From: Bolinopsis microptera
Taxonomy: Eukaryota; Ctenophora; Tentaculata; Lobata; Bolinopsidae
Direction of reading: 5' to 3'
Assembly (NCBI RefSeq): GCF_026151205.1
Contig: NW_026971896.1
Coordinates: forward strand, 1 to 21,748
Length of the DNA: 21,748 nt
Positions 1 to 9,700 of the stretch are shown here, in pieces (position 1 is the first letter of the stretch; each line of letters begins with the position of its first letter). Both the position numbers and the translations under genes were made by a program. The notes beneath the pieces are model-generated. The model was not told the origin of the DNA and ran no database searches. It worked only from the letters and a program-made list of their open reading frames with translations.

Positions 1-33
1 TAAATGATATAAATGTCACTCTTATCTACTCAC

Positions 34-120
34 CACAAACGCATCACTAGACGGGTTATCGTTAGTTATCTCAATATCATCTTCTTCGTATTGTATAGTC
101 AGCTGATCTATCGGCTCCAA
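34..120 (-). CDS. BBS5: BBS5 exon 8 (last exon in window)
   Basis: This 87-nt phase-0 exon has acceptor ATCTTAG and donor GTGAGT. It encodes [20 protein letters not shown] and DNPSSDAFV, the acidic stretch before the C-terminal part of BBS5. Positions 1-33 are the start of the next intron. The final exon(s) are off the left edge. Confidence 0.92.
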
Positions 121-3100
121 CTAAGATCAATAAATTAATTAAGTAATCTTAACAATACAATAATAATAATCAATAAAAATGAGTAATGGTTTGATTATTG
201 TTACACTAATCACCAACTTGTTGTGATTCGAACACTACCTCAGTGCCCATGGACAGAACGAATAGCATATTACTAACCAACTGCGCCAACAAGTAGCCAA
301 GCCAACGAAAATGGAAACGTTAATTACCAGAGTTATTTCCTTTCCCTGAAAACCCTGTTCAATTTAACTGTTTCTTACCCGCTCCTCGATTTGGTACTGA
401 ACTCCAAAAACAGGGTTAGCACTGTACACTCTGTACAAGCTGTGTATCTCTTTCATTACTTCGTTCAACTTCTCAACAGGGTCTATCCTGAACCCTAAAA
501 CGTATCCTCCTGCCTGGGATTATTAGAGGGTGAGATACTCACGTGGTGTTACGTGTGGTGTTACGTGTGGTGTTACACGGGTCGTTGCGGGTAGTGTTTG
601 GCCCATTTGACCAAAAGTTGGGGAATAAATGGGTTTCAGATATAATCAGCTTTCCTCGACCCAAATTTCAATGTTTTGACTAAATTTTTTTCAATGACCA
701 ATTAGTGAACAGCAATACTAAGGTAATGGGACTACTGCGGACCCTCTACTGGCCAAACCTTGTTAACAAAGCCGCAGTCAAGGTTCGGTGAACGGTAGTT
801 AAAAGCGCTTAAGGGACATAAGTCAAATTGGTAGAGCAACATCATGTAGTGGACGTCTTAAGAAATGAGGAGTAGGTAGAATGTTAGGTTGCTCCTTTAT
901 AAATCGTCTTTTTCTCCGATGGGCAATTCCACCGTGACGGACACCACGATTATGCCATTTTTTAAAGTTCAAACGAATGTTGTGCTCAGGATGTTGCTTC
1001 TTTATCAGCTTAAACTATTTATTAGTCCACATTTAACCTTTCTATAGGTTGTGTGAAAATTTCAGACCCCTACCATTATTACTTTCTGAGATAGCACCCC
1101 TGTGACGGACGCGACTTAAATATGACACTTTTTTTGGGTGTCTACTCAGAAGGTACCCAAATCTATCTCAAAACGTTATCTATTATCTCTAATTTGGACA
1201 TGCAGTGATAGAAAAAGGTTTAGGGATTTCTGAGATACCATTTTTTTGGAGATTGCTCAGTTTTTGTTTGCGTGGCGCCATTTTCAAATTGTGACGGACG
1301 TGACTGTGACGGACACACGTTTTTTTTTTCAATTTCTCCAAATCTTCTATTTGACACTTTTATCTTGTTCAGTGACCTTCATTCTATATTTATGCCAATT
1401 TTTAGGCCGCTAGTACTTCCACGAGGTCTGCAATAGCCAAAATCGTCCATTTTGGGCATACGCGAGGGTATCACTCTAGGGGCAGCAATTATTTCTCTAC
1501 TTGAACAAATTTATAACTCTGGTAAAACATTCATCTCTGTTCAACACATCACACTGTTGAGACCATCTCCCAAAAGTTTCATTACTTTAGTGTTTAAAAT
1601 GTGGAAGATATTGAATTTTTACTTCAAAAATATGCGAAAATAGGGTAAAGTCCATTTTTTGTGCCTTTTACCCCTGAAAAAGGTTAAGGCAAATAAAATG
1701 GCAAAACTCAGTAAATTTAATTATTGAATTGCATATGATGTTATTTGATAGTCTAGTCAACATAGTCAAACCTTATTTGACTTCAATTTGTCTTGGTTTT
1801 AGTCAAAATAATGGAAATATGGATAAAAATGGCTAAAAGTGAGCCGTACGCCCATATATGGGCATATACAAAATTATACATAACTCAGTCATTTTCTGTC
1901 CAATTTTCGATTTGACAACATCGTTTTGTTAAGAACGGTCTCAGCTTTAACAAAAATGCATTTAAAGTCTGTTAAAAGATTTTTTGGAGCATTTTCAAAA
2001 AAATGTGTCGGACGCGACAAGTTGGGACCCCCCTTCCAAAAATTTTTCTTAAAAGATACAAGCCTGATAATTTCTACGGTACTCCCTTACCTTCAGAAGA
2101 GATAGGTTACAGTGGTTTTTTGAATATAAATAGCACTATGTGGCTCTGAAAAAACTTTTTTGCTTAATTTTGTGACGGACGCGACACCATCTTTGTGGAA
2201 ATTTTTTAGAAAAATTATTTGAGTAACGGTTTTGAAACTTTGCATGGCTCTCATTCTTATGCCTATGCTTAAGTGTATGGAATTTCATAGAGAAATATTC
2301 CTGCATACCCAAACTATGGCCCTTTGAAAATTTGAATGATTTTTTTCATTTCCGAGTAGTGTTCCTTTGAATGAGAAAAATCAAAAGTTAATGCAATATG
2401 AAACAAAAAACTTTTGTTGACCTGTAAGGTTAAGAGTCTAATGAACATATTTTAACCAAAATTAGGTGCCTATCTTAACATTTTTCATTTTCACCAAGTG
2501 GAACCTTACCGTGGAATTGCCCCGATAATAAGTTAACATCAAGTCTTGAAAATTATTCGAGAAGAATCTCGAATAATTTAGTTGCAGCGTGATGTTGCTC
2601 TACCAATTTGACTTATGTCCCTTAAGCGCTTTTAACTACTGTTCACCGAACCTTGACTGCGGCTTTGTTAACAAGGTTTGGCCGGTAGAGGGTCCGCAGT
2701 AGTCCCATTACCTTAGTATTGCTGTTCCACTACTAAAGAAATAATCCCGATAACACTCGACCTCTGCCTGATCCAGAGGATAATATCACCATTTTACCTT
2801 CACACAGACATCGAACGCTGTAAGAAGATGATGATCAGACCTCATGACCAATTAATGAGTGCAATTAAGAGTTTAAAATTAAATTCATTCAAAATAACTT
2901 ACATTTTTCAGACTCTCGACTACAAGAGCTGTACCAAACTTGCTGTCTCTGATTTTAACAGCTCTCATTTGTATGTAGGGTATACTGACCTGCAATAAAA
3001 GTCGTGTGATGTATTAGGAATCATCATTGAATTTCTGGATGCAATCTCTGTACAATTCTCAAATCAACCTAATCTTTGAAATCTCATTCTTTAATTTTGA

Positions 3101-4517
3101 AAGAATCCAACTTACATTGAAAGTCTCATTTATTTCTGCATGCCAAACTAGTCTAACATTAGTGATGTAGAAGGTTCCCAAGTTTCCTTGATCAGAAGAT
3201 AAATTCCACACTCCATTTACCTGCAACAGCATATAAATAAATGGTTAGTGGACGAGTCCATAACCACCATAATAATTCAAATTAATAAATTGATTTAAAG
3301 TTTCGAGATCATCGAACAGAATATAAGTCAGATTTCTCACCTTATCATAGACTTCTTCTAAAGGAAGAAGCCTTAATGTCTTATTTGCAATCAGAGCTCC
3401 TCTCAACTTCAAATCTCTGTACATCTTAGTAGTCTCGTACGCTCTGGGTATTGAATTTGAAATTAGCTGACCTTATATAAACATTGTAGTGAAATAATAA
3501 CCCAATGAGTTTTAATACTTTCAACACTACTATATAACAAATAATTTGAGCCTGAAGATGGCGTTGACGCCGAAAATTTGCCTAAATTCCTAACTTCCTG
3601 TTTCATTTGTCCTTGTCTCTTCCAACCGGATATAATCCAACCATCAATAACCCAATGGTTGATGAAAAGTAGTGAGCCCTTGTTTTAAAACTTGTAAGTG
3701 ATCTGCAATCAGATTGGATATAAATATCACTCCATTCCACATAAAGACATAATAAATGATAATTGAAATCACCTTTGCACAGCCAGAACGGAAGTGAAGA
3801 GTCGAGGAGTATCAGGAACTAAGTTAGTAAAGATAAACTCAAATCTGGTGTTGTTGCACCGAGTAAGTATGTAAAGTGCTTCTGTTGAACCACGGAGTTT
3901 GGACTCTGCCGAGCGTGTTGATATGTTGATCACAGAGTTGAATCCAACAGCTGAACAGTAAAAATTACAGTAAAAATAAATAAATATTTAAAGTATAAAG
4001 TTTTTTAAAACAGTTCAAAGATAATTATTAACACAACCACCGATTCAATTAAAATACTGTTATTGATATCAAATAAAGTTATAAACGACCCATAAAATAA
4101 TGAATTGAAGCCATCATAAGTTCATACATAGGTTTATGCGAGGTAATGTCTTAGAGTGCCAGATAATCCGTAAGTTGGTGACCATGAGTCGTCCTCTCTC
4201 CCCGTTGTTTCCTTTTGTATCTTCTATACTATCCAAGTGGTCAATAAGACGTTCACCGGGTCGCATCTTCATCTGACTAAGTGGGAGAAATTACTATGTG
4301 ATGTGCATTGTGCAACCACCGTCCACCAGGCTATGATAAGACTGAACTCTTTAAGATAGAACTTCATTGGAAAACAATAATTTAGTGAGCATTCCAAATA
4401 CATACAGGAACATGCAGAGTCATAGGAAAACATATATCATCATACATACCTCAAGGGCACATCAAATCTGACATCTCGATCCTCCCAGAGTCTGTCAGTT
4501 TCTAAAGCTGTATCCAT
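34..4517 (-). CDS. BBS5: BBS5, BBSome subunit (8 coding exons, 3' end outside window)
   Basis: Bardet-Biedl syndrome 5 protein is a subunit of the BBSome, the coat-like complex that moves membrane proteins in and out of cilia. It carries two PH-like (DM16) repeats reported to bind phosphoinositides. Exons in transcript order are 4517-4450, 4276-4128, 3950-3773, 3443-3341, 3220-3116, 2989-2903, 513-379 and 120-34. They sum to 912 nt, exactly 304 codons, with every phase matching and every intron GT-AG. Diagnostic stretches are [77 protein letters not shown] and [16 protein letters not shown]. The two repeats lie at roughly residues 25-100 and 150-215. The human protein is about 341 residues, so about 35-40 C-terminal residues lie left of position 34. 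Intron 6 (514-2902) is swollen by a 2 kb transposon. The exons are short, so simple ORF scans miss this gene. I see no frameshift or stop, and the gene looks functional. Confidence 0.95.
211..295 (-). repeat. tRNA-like SINE fragment in BBS5 intron 7
   Basis: On the minus strand there is an A-box-like TGGCGCAGTTGGTTAG (288-273) and a B-box-like GTTCGAATCAC (233-223), the two internal RNA polymerase III promoter blocks of tRNA genes. CTTGTTG and CAACAAG flank it like acceptor-stem strands. A to B spacing is about 10 nt longer than in a standard tRNA, and the D and anticodon stems do not pair well. I therefore read it as a tRNA-derived SINE head or decayed tRNA, not a working tRNA gene. Confidence 0.5.
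379..513 (-). CDS. BBS5: BBS5 exon 7
   Basis: This 135-nt phase-0 exon has acceptor ATCCCAG and donor GTAAGA. It encodes [20 protein letters not shown], then [20 protein letters not shown] and QIEER. It matches the GGYVLGFKIDPVEKL region of other BBS5 proteins. Confidence 0.95.
541..578. repeat. 12-bp minisatellite
   Basis: About three tandem copies of ACGTGTGGTGTT, the first missing two bases. It lies within intron 6 of BBS5, just upstream (in transcript sense) of exon 7. Confidence 0.8.
703..2732. mobile_element. 2.03 kb DNA transposon with 142-bp TIRs in BBS5 intron 6
   Basis: The left terminus 703-844 and right terminus 2590-2732 are inverted repeats of 142/143 bp. They differ by only two substitutions and one single-base indel. 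The ends read TAGTG(G)AACAGCAATAC. A second, diverged inverted block lies just inside (GGGCAATTCCACCGTG near 921-936, and its complement near 2508-2524). The interior is AT-rich and shows no ORF longer than about 60 codons, so the element looks non-autonomous. The TAGTG start resembles some hAT termini, but I found no 8-bp TSD, so the superfamily is open. Near-identical TIRs suggest recent insertion or gene conversion. It sits wholly in an intron and does not break BBS5 coding sequence. Confidence 0.85.
934..2185. repeat. Interspersed 14-mer family GTGACGGACGCGAC
   Basis: Six same-strand copies of a GC-rich 14-mer lie in an otherwise AT-rich interior, at 934, 1102, 1291, 1306, 2005 and 2172. 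The core is GTGACGGAC (GTGTCGGAC at 2005), followed by variants of GCGAC. Spacing is irregular (15 to about 700 bp), so this is not a tandem array. On the minus strand five of the six would read SVT, usually within VASVT-like context, but stops interrupt every frame. Confidence 0.7.
2903..2989 (-). CDS. BBS5: BBS5 exon 6
   Basis: This 87-nt phase-0 exon has acceptor ATTGCAG and donor GTAAGT. It encodes [20 protein letters not shown] and ALVVESLKN. The following intron of about 2.4 kb contains the TIR transposon at 703-2732. Confidence 0.94.
3116..3220 (-). CDS. BBS5: BBS5 exon 5
   Basis: This 105-nt phase-0 exon has acceptor TTGCAG and donor GTAAGT. It encodes [20 protein letters not shown] followed by [15 protein letters not shown], the start of the second DM16 repeat and nearly the same as the vertebrate sequence. 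Confidence 0.96.
3341..3443 (-). CDS. BBS5: BBS5 exon 4
   Basis: This 103-nt exon has acceptor ATACCCAG and donor GTGAGA. It encodes [20 protein letters not shown] and [12 protein letters not shown], the linker into the second DM16 repeat. The first base completes an Arg codon split from exon 3. Confidence 0.95.
3773..3950 (-). CDS. BBS5: BBS5 exon 3
   Basis: This 178-nt exon has acceptor CTGTTCAG and donor GTGATT. It encodes [20 protein letters not shown], then [20 protein letters not shown], then [11 protein letters not shown], the end of the first DM16 repeat. This is one of the most conserved parts of BBS5. Confidence 0.95.
4128..4276 (-). CDS. BBS5: BBS5 exon 2
   Basis: This 149-nt exon follows acceptor CCCACTTAG and ends at donor GTATGA. 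It encodes [20 protein letters not shown] and on through [17 protein letters not shown], the first half of the first DM16/PH-like repeat. The phase fits exons 1 and 3 (split Ser codons on both sides). Confidence 0.95.
4450..4517 (-). CDS. BBS5: BBS5 exon 1 (start codon)
   Basis: The exon starts at the ATG (4517-4515) and encodes [20 protein letters not shown] plus two residues and two bases of a split Ser codon. The donor is GTATGT. The [10 protein letters not shown] stretch matches the known BBS5 N-terminus, which fixes this start. Upstream sequence could be 5' UTR or hold a non-coding exon; this cannot be decided here. Confidence 0.93.
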
Positions 4518-4545
4518 GTCAGTCAAATTGGGCAGGAGCCCTCCC

Positions 4546-4620
4546 TGAACACTAACACATTAAAAACTTCAACAGTTGTACTTCAACATTTGAACACTAA
4601 CACATTCAAAACTTCAACAG
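4546..4620. repeat. 30-bp direct repeat, period 45
   Basis: TGAACACTAACACATT followed by (A/C)AAAACTTCAACAG occurs at 4546-4575 and 4591-4620 with one mismatch and a 15-bp spacer. It starts 28 bases upstream of the BBS5 ATG in transcript sense, so it lies in the presumed 5' UTR or proximal promoter. Confidence 0.85.
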
Positions 4621-4727
4621 GAGTACACATTTGCAACTCCATCTTGATTAATTTCACAATACACAACCGATGCATCGCGACGTTATGTAGTGTTATAAAT
4701 TATGACTTGTCACAGTTCAAAATATTT

Positions 4728-4753
4728 GTTTGAAGAAACGAGTTTCTTCAAAC
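4728..4753. other. Perfect 26-bp inverted repeat
   Basis: GTTTGAAGAAAC (4728-4739), a 2-bp centre GA, then GTTTCTTCAAAC (4742-4753). The arms are perfect 12-mers. Transcribed, this would form a tight hairpin (with the arm ends opening to make the loop); as DNA it is a near-palindromic protein-binding candidate about 210 bp upstream of the BBS5 start. No role is known to me. Confidence 0.8.
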
Positions 4754-5459
4754 AACTATATAATGAGTTGTTTGAAATTAAAATTAAAACAATGTTGATA
4801 AGAAATCCATATAACATTAAATGAAAACCTCCCAATGTTGATAATGAATACAGATCTTTGCAAGCAAAGCATTCGAAATGATTGTAAAAGTATTCCCTTA
4901 TATTAACATTAACCATAGTTGGCATGACGTATGGAGTTTGATTGTATTGCTTTATCTATTTGTTAATTAATTAGTTCAATTAAGTATACCTCAATTAACT
5001 TGTGGATGGGTTCCAGCTTGTCAAATGATGAAGCACTGTTTTACACGTGTGTGTATCACTATAGCAACAGGGTTACTTTAGTTACACAAGAACACGTGCT
5101 CTAAAGGGAATCTAACTTGTCCTTTAAGCTGTTAACTTGAAGTCTGACACTGAACCTAGCTAAGGGAATATTGTGAGGTTAATTTCAGATGCATTATTTA
5201 TATACTACCATATATTAATCGTGGTGATAGAAATAAGTCTATCTTTAAAAGCAACCCAAGGTGCACTAAAATGCTTGGAAAAAGGTTAAAAATGGTCTTG
5301 CTGGATCCACCCACAGCATTATCTAGTTTGAAATTCAAAGCGGTTTCTAGCACTAAATTTTATGTAAAGTTTTCTCAAAAATTTTCGAAAGGGCGTGTTG
5401 TAACATTGCCCTGAACCCCTTCAAGAAAACAACAATTTCAAGAAAACAACAAGTAAAGT

Positions 5460-6033
5460 TTACGCACCCACCCTTGCCTCCTGAATTCTTGGTTGGATAG
5501 GCATTTATGCAAACTTGGTCGTTTATACTCCAAGATAGCGTTACTGGTTTTCAAGTGCCTAAACGATTGTGCTCCTGAATATCTAAGGACAATGGTCAAA
5601 ATTAGGGACACTAGTAAACATCATGTCAGAATGGACCATGACTTCTTCCTACTGGAACGCCCTCCTTTATCACGGCTGAGGGCTACAGCTGGTGCTTTCT
5701 CTCACACTGCTCCTAAAATCTGGAATACACTTCCCTACTCACTACGCTCCATCTCTCGACTGGATGTTTTCAAGAAGGCTCTCAAGACCCATCTATTTCA
5801 TCAAGCCTATCCTGTATGTGCGAACAGTATTTTTGGTGATTCAGTAGTCATGGACGCAGGACTTTAAGATCAATCTACAATTTATAAATTTGAATTTTTG
5901 ATTAGAAAAGGGACTACTAAGGTAAATTTATCTGCACCGCTTTGTTGGCCAGTATCAACTCCATTTTTTGGACTTTGGTCGCTTATACGGCCTAAGCGGT
6001 ATACAAATAAAGCGTTATTATTATTATTATTAT
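5460..6033 (+). mobile_element. 5'-truncated LINE 3' end (L2/CR1-like)
   Basis: This is the 3' terminal part of a non-LTR retrotransposon in plus orientation. It has the C-terminal end of the ORF2 protein (to 5867), a short 3' UTR ending in a GCGGTATACAAATAAAGCG-like phrase, and a microsatellite tail of about six TTA units (6015-6033). A short-repeat tail without poly(A) is typical of CR1/L2-type LINEs. The 5' border is not sharp; coding similarity fades upstream of about 5470. Confidence 0.8.
5472..5867 (+). pseudogene. LINE ORF2 C-terminal fragment
   Basis: An open frame of about 130 residues ends at TAA 5865-5867. It carries the post-RT C-terminal signature of L2/CR1-type ORF2 proteins: KIALLVFKCLNDCAPEYL, then SRLRATAGAFSHTAPKIWNT, LPYSLRSISRLDVFKKALKT and HLFHQAY. 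The RT catalytic motifs are absent because the copy is 5' truncated, so no active enzyme can be made. There is no ATG near its start; it is simply an uninterrupted relic, which suggests a fairly young insertion. Confidence 0.85.
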
Positions 6034-6327
6034 AAGTCCCTTTGTTAAAAGAAGTAGTTTATTTTTAATTTCCATAGCGTATAGCTTAATATTCGAGCAA
6101 GGTGGCATTTTTTGTTATAAGTGACCAACTATACGAGCATGTAATACCCAGGTTGCTAATATAATACATAGTAGTTATATCAACAATCAATAATTAATCG
6201 ATGAATTAGATCTCTATTCAAGTTAAATTGTTTGGAACAGTTGTTTGCAGCGACTCTATCAAAGCGTAAAAAGTTGGAGCTAATAGCAAAAGTATTTGTT
6301 TGTTGTTTAGTACTAGCATTGTATCAT
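6034..6327. other. AT-rich spacer
   Basis: This sequence lies between the LINE tail and the first 81-bp MITE. I see no gene, RNA or repeat that I can support in it. Confidence 0.5.
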
Positions 6328-6336
6328 AGTATGTGT

Positions 6337-6417
6337 TTACCTGGGGGACCCCAGGCTATTATGTTCATAAACATAATAGAGATTCGGCGGAATGACAGGC
6401 TGAGCGCCGCCCAGTAA
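6337..6417 (+). mobile_element. 81-bp MITE, copy A
   Basis: The element runs TTACCTGGGG ... GCCCAGTAA and is bracketed by a perfect 9-bp TSD, AGTATGTGT (6328-6336 and 6418-6426). The termini are a short imperfect TIR (TTACcTGGG versus TTACTGGG). The middle is a near-perfect hairpin, CTATTATGTT-CATA-AACATAATAG. The 3' third holds ATTCGGCGGAATGACAGGCT. It has no coding capacity. A 9-bp TSD fits Mutator-like transposition, which is an inference. Confidence 0.9.
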
Positions 6418-6730
6418 AGTATGTGTGTATGTGAGAAATAGTAAAGTAAAGTAAAATTTATGACATCACATCATCACACATGTCTACAAACTATCATCGC
6501 ACTGTGTGAAAAAATATATAATAAATATTTCCCCACCAACATTAATTAATTATCAAATACAATATTTAAAAACAATTTCATCAAAAACATTATCCTATTT
6601 TAAAAACTTCCCAGTGGAATAAAGATTTATAAAACGCTTCTTTGCCACATAAGGATGGAACCAAAGATAATTGTTATGTTTCTCTTTATTACTGACATAA
6701 CTGGCTCCCTCAATTCTTACTAAAACTTCA

Positions 6731-9700
6731 TTAGAAACATTCCAAAAAAAAGCAATCATTTGTAATACTTTTAGAAATCATATCTATCTTATATCCTTCT
6801 AATTTAATTTTAAAACCTAAAACTGTCACAGAGTTCTTGACGTCCGGAGGGAGTTTGTTCCAATATGGAATAACTCGCTCCGGGAGAAAAGACTTCTGGA
6901 TATTCTTGACCTTTGTCACACTTTTACTACATCTATTGGATGAAACCAGATTAAGACCTGATCTGCTTGGTCTGAACAAGTCTGAACCATAATCAGTCAT
7001 AGCATTAATAACCTTAAAAGCTTCAATAAGGTCCCCACGTATTCGCCGCTCTGCCAGCGTTGTCAAATTGAGGATTTCCAGTCTACGGCTGTAAGGAAGA
7101 GTACCCACCTCATCAATCAGACGGGTAAACCGCCTCTGGACGCTCTCCAGCTCCAAAACAGTCCCCCAACTTCCATGAGCCGCAGGTGGATTCCACAATT
7201 GGACACAATACTCAAGATGAGGTCTTATTAAAGCTTTATATATAGCAATCATAACAACCTTTTCTCTAATAACTAAATTCCTTACAATCCAACAAATCAT
7301 ACGATTTGCCTTAGCGATACATGCTTTGATCTGTTCGTTCCAAAGCAGGGAGCTATGGGTAATAACACCCAAATCTTTTTCCTGATCAGATACTTCAAGT
7401 TCTATACCATTTACCTTATAATTTAAATTAGGATTGTTGTTAAAATTAATGTGCACTACTTTGCACTTGGCAGGATTAAATTGTAAAAGCCAAATACTTT
7501 CCCAAACTTCTAATTCTTCGATATCTTCAGCAACACTACCGTGGTTAGCTGCATTACCAATTAATTTAAGATCATCAGCAAATAACTTTATCTTATTTTT
7601 TACAAGGTCAGGCAAATCATTAATATACAGAATGAATAGGAGAGGGCCTAGAACTGACCCCTGAGGAACACCAGATAAAACATGTTTAACCTCGGACCAT
7701 TGTCCTTCTACAGAAACCCTCATAGTCCTGTCTGTCAGAAAATCTTTAATAACATCTAAAACCTTTCCTTTGACACCAAAGCCTTCCAATTTAGACAGAA
7801 GTCTAAAGTGGGGGACTGTGTCGAACGCCTTACTAAAATCAAAGTATAGAAGATCAACCGGGGCACCTTCATCTAAAATGTCAAGAATGTCATCAAATGT
7901 CTCTAAAAGATTAGATAAACACGATTTACCCTTAACAAATCCATGCTGATGCTTCGAAATTCGATGTTCTAGAAAATTTAAAACATGTGCTCTCACCAAC
8001 TTTTCATACACTTTGCACAAAATACAAGTTAATGAAACTGGTCTACAATTTAAGGGGTCTGATTTAATACCCTTTTTAAACAATGCTACAACAGATGCAG
8101 ATTTCCACACTGCAGGTAAAGATCCTGTATCTGAACACTTTTGAAATAATTTAGTTATTGCTTCAACAAAATTGTTGTCATAAGCTAGCGATTTCAACAA
8201 CTTCGGATGAACACCATCCGGACCAGAACTCTTAAAAATGTTAAGCTTTAAAAGTTGCTTTTTTATATCAGAACTGTTGACTTCCATATCATCAATATCA
8301 TCAATACTCTCATTGTCAGGTCTTAAATTCTCAGTTTTAGGGAGAGGGCCAGGTGGTTCACGCACAAAAACAGAGCTAAAGGCACTTGCGAGTACCTCAG
8401 CTGACTCAGTCGAACTATCTGTGCGTGTACCATCTCCTCTATCTAAAGAAACCACACTAGACTTAACTTGACGTTTATTTCGTAAATAAGAGTAAAAAGA
8501 CTTACAATTCTGCTTCAGATTAGATGTAATTTTCTTTTCATAATTAACTTTAGCTTTAATTTCTGCTAATTCATAAGTATGTTGTTTGCTACTTGCATAA
8601 CTAAAATTAACATCAGATGTATTAATATCAAACTCAGCCCATGCTTTATCTTTATTCTTTCTCATTCGTTTAAGTGCAGATGTACTCCATGGCAACTTGA
8701 CAGGTCTGTTGTCGAGATAAACCGAAGCAGTCGGAACAGCTGCAGCAACAGTCTCCAGTTTACCATGTAATTCAGCCCACATATCTTGAACATCATTGGT
8801 AGAACTATAATCCCAGTCGATATTTTTCAAACTAAAATTTAATAACTCTTCAGAGGAAATCTTACCCCATATAGGTTTGATAATCTTCTCTTTTAAACAT
8901 TTGCTAGTATCCGGCGAAACAACTAGTTCGACAAGTATCCCAACATGATCACTCTTACCAAGCGGAGAAACGATCTTACAACCGTTGACAAGAGCATCAT
9001 TTGTATACAGGACCTGATCAAGAAGACTCTCCTGGAGAGTATCCTTCACAAGCCGTCTTCTAGTTGTCTCGTTGGTGAAATACCAAGTTAAACCACTGTC
9101 ATTGAAAACATCCATGAATTTCTGTTGAGTAACTAAAAACTGGTTCTTGCTAGCAATATTACTATTTATGCTACCAGTTTCCCATAAAACATTTGGTAAA
9201 TTAAAATCTCCTAAAAGGAGTGTTTCAAAATCATTCCTTTCACTACAGATGCTCTTGATACAAGATATTAACGCATTATTCTGTTCTAAATTCAATGAAG
9301 TGGATCTGTAAATACAACAAATACTAATCAGTCCACCTGATGTGTTGATATTAACAGCTAAAGAATCCGGTGCCTTTAAAAAAGAGTTCACTAGTGAAGC
9401 ATTACAACAGTTTTTAACATAAATTATAGAGCCTCCTCCACCACTTATACTGCCAGTGGAATTGTCAATTCTAAAATCTCTATCTTTTCTAAACATACTA
9501 AATCCTTCAATATAAATTTCGGCATCTAATATATCACTACTAAAATGAGTTTCTGTTACACAAATTACCTCAATAGATTTATACATTGATAAAATACATT
9601 TTAGTTCATCAATTTTATTAAATAGGCCGTTAGCATTGGTATAAAAAATATTTAACGGCTGGGCACTGCGGCCTCCGCTTTGTCCTCTGTCTTCTCTGGC

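Larger units (their letters stand above)
4518..5459. other. Upstream/intergenic region of BBS5
   Basis: This AT-rich stretch lies upstream of the BBS5 start codon and must include any 5' UTR and promoter; I see no clear TATA box or CpG-rich block. It contains a 30-bp direct repeat (4546-4575 and 4591-4620, one mismatch) and a perfect 26-bp inverted repeat (4728-4753). A short repeated phrase TTCAAGAAAACAAC occurs near 5419-5450, just before the LINE fragment. No coding exon is supported. Confidence 0.5.

Noticed and set aside
211-295. Functional tRNA gene
   Set aside because: A- and B-box-like blocks are present, but D and anticodon stems do not form and A-B spacing is too long. Called SINE-like instead.
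694-2854. 11-bp direct repeat ATGACCAATTA at 694-704 and 2844-2854 as TSD of the 2 kb transposon
   Set aside because: The right copy lies 111 bp beyond the right TIR end and the left copy overlaps the TIR start, so they do not bracket the same ends. Probably chance in AT-rich DNA.
3553-3580. GATGGCGTTGACGCC hairpin in BBS5 intron 3 as a functional RNA
   Set aside because: A short GGCGT-TG-ACGCC stem followed by GAAAA resembles phrases seen near ends of interspersed repeats. There is too little to call an element or RNA.
4728-4753. Heat-shock element linked to HSP60
   Set aside because: GAA/TTC triplets are present but not in the 5-bp spaced alternating pattern, and HSP60 is 16.5 kb away.
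4710-4925. 71-codon minus-strand frame
   Set aside because: Low-complexity AT-rich sequence that includes the 26-bp palindrome; no recognisable domain.
6232-6417. 61-codon open frame on the plus strand
   Set aside because: It starts at a TTG in AT-rich spacer and ends in the last TAA of the 81-bp MITE. No homology is recognised.
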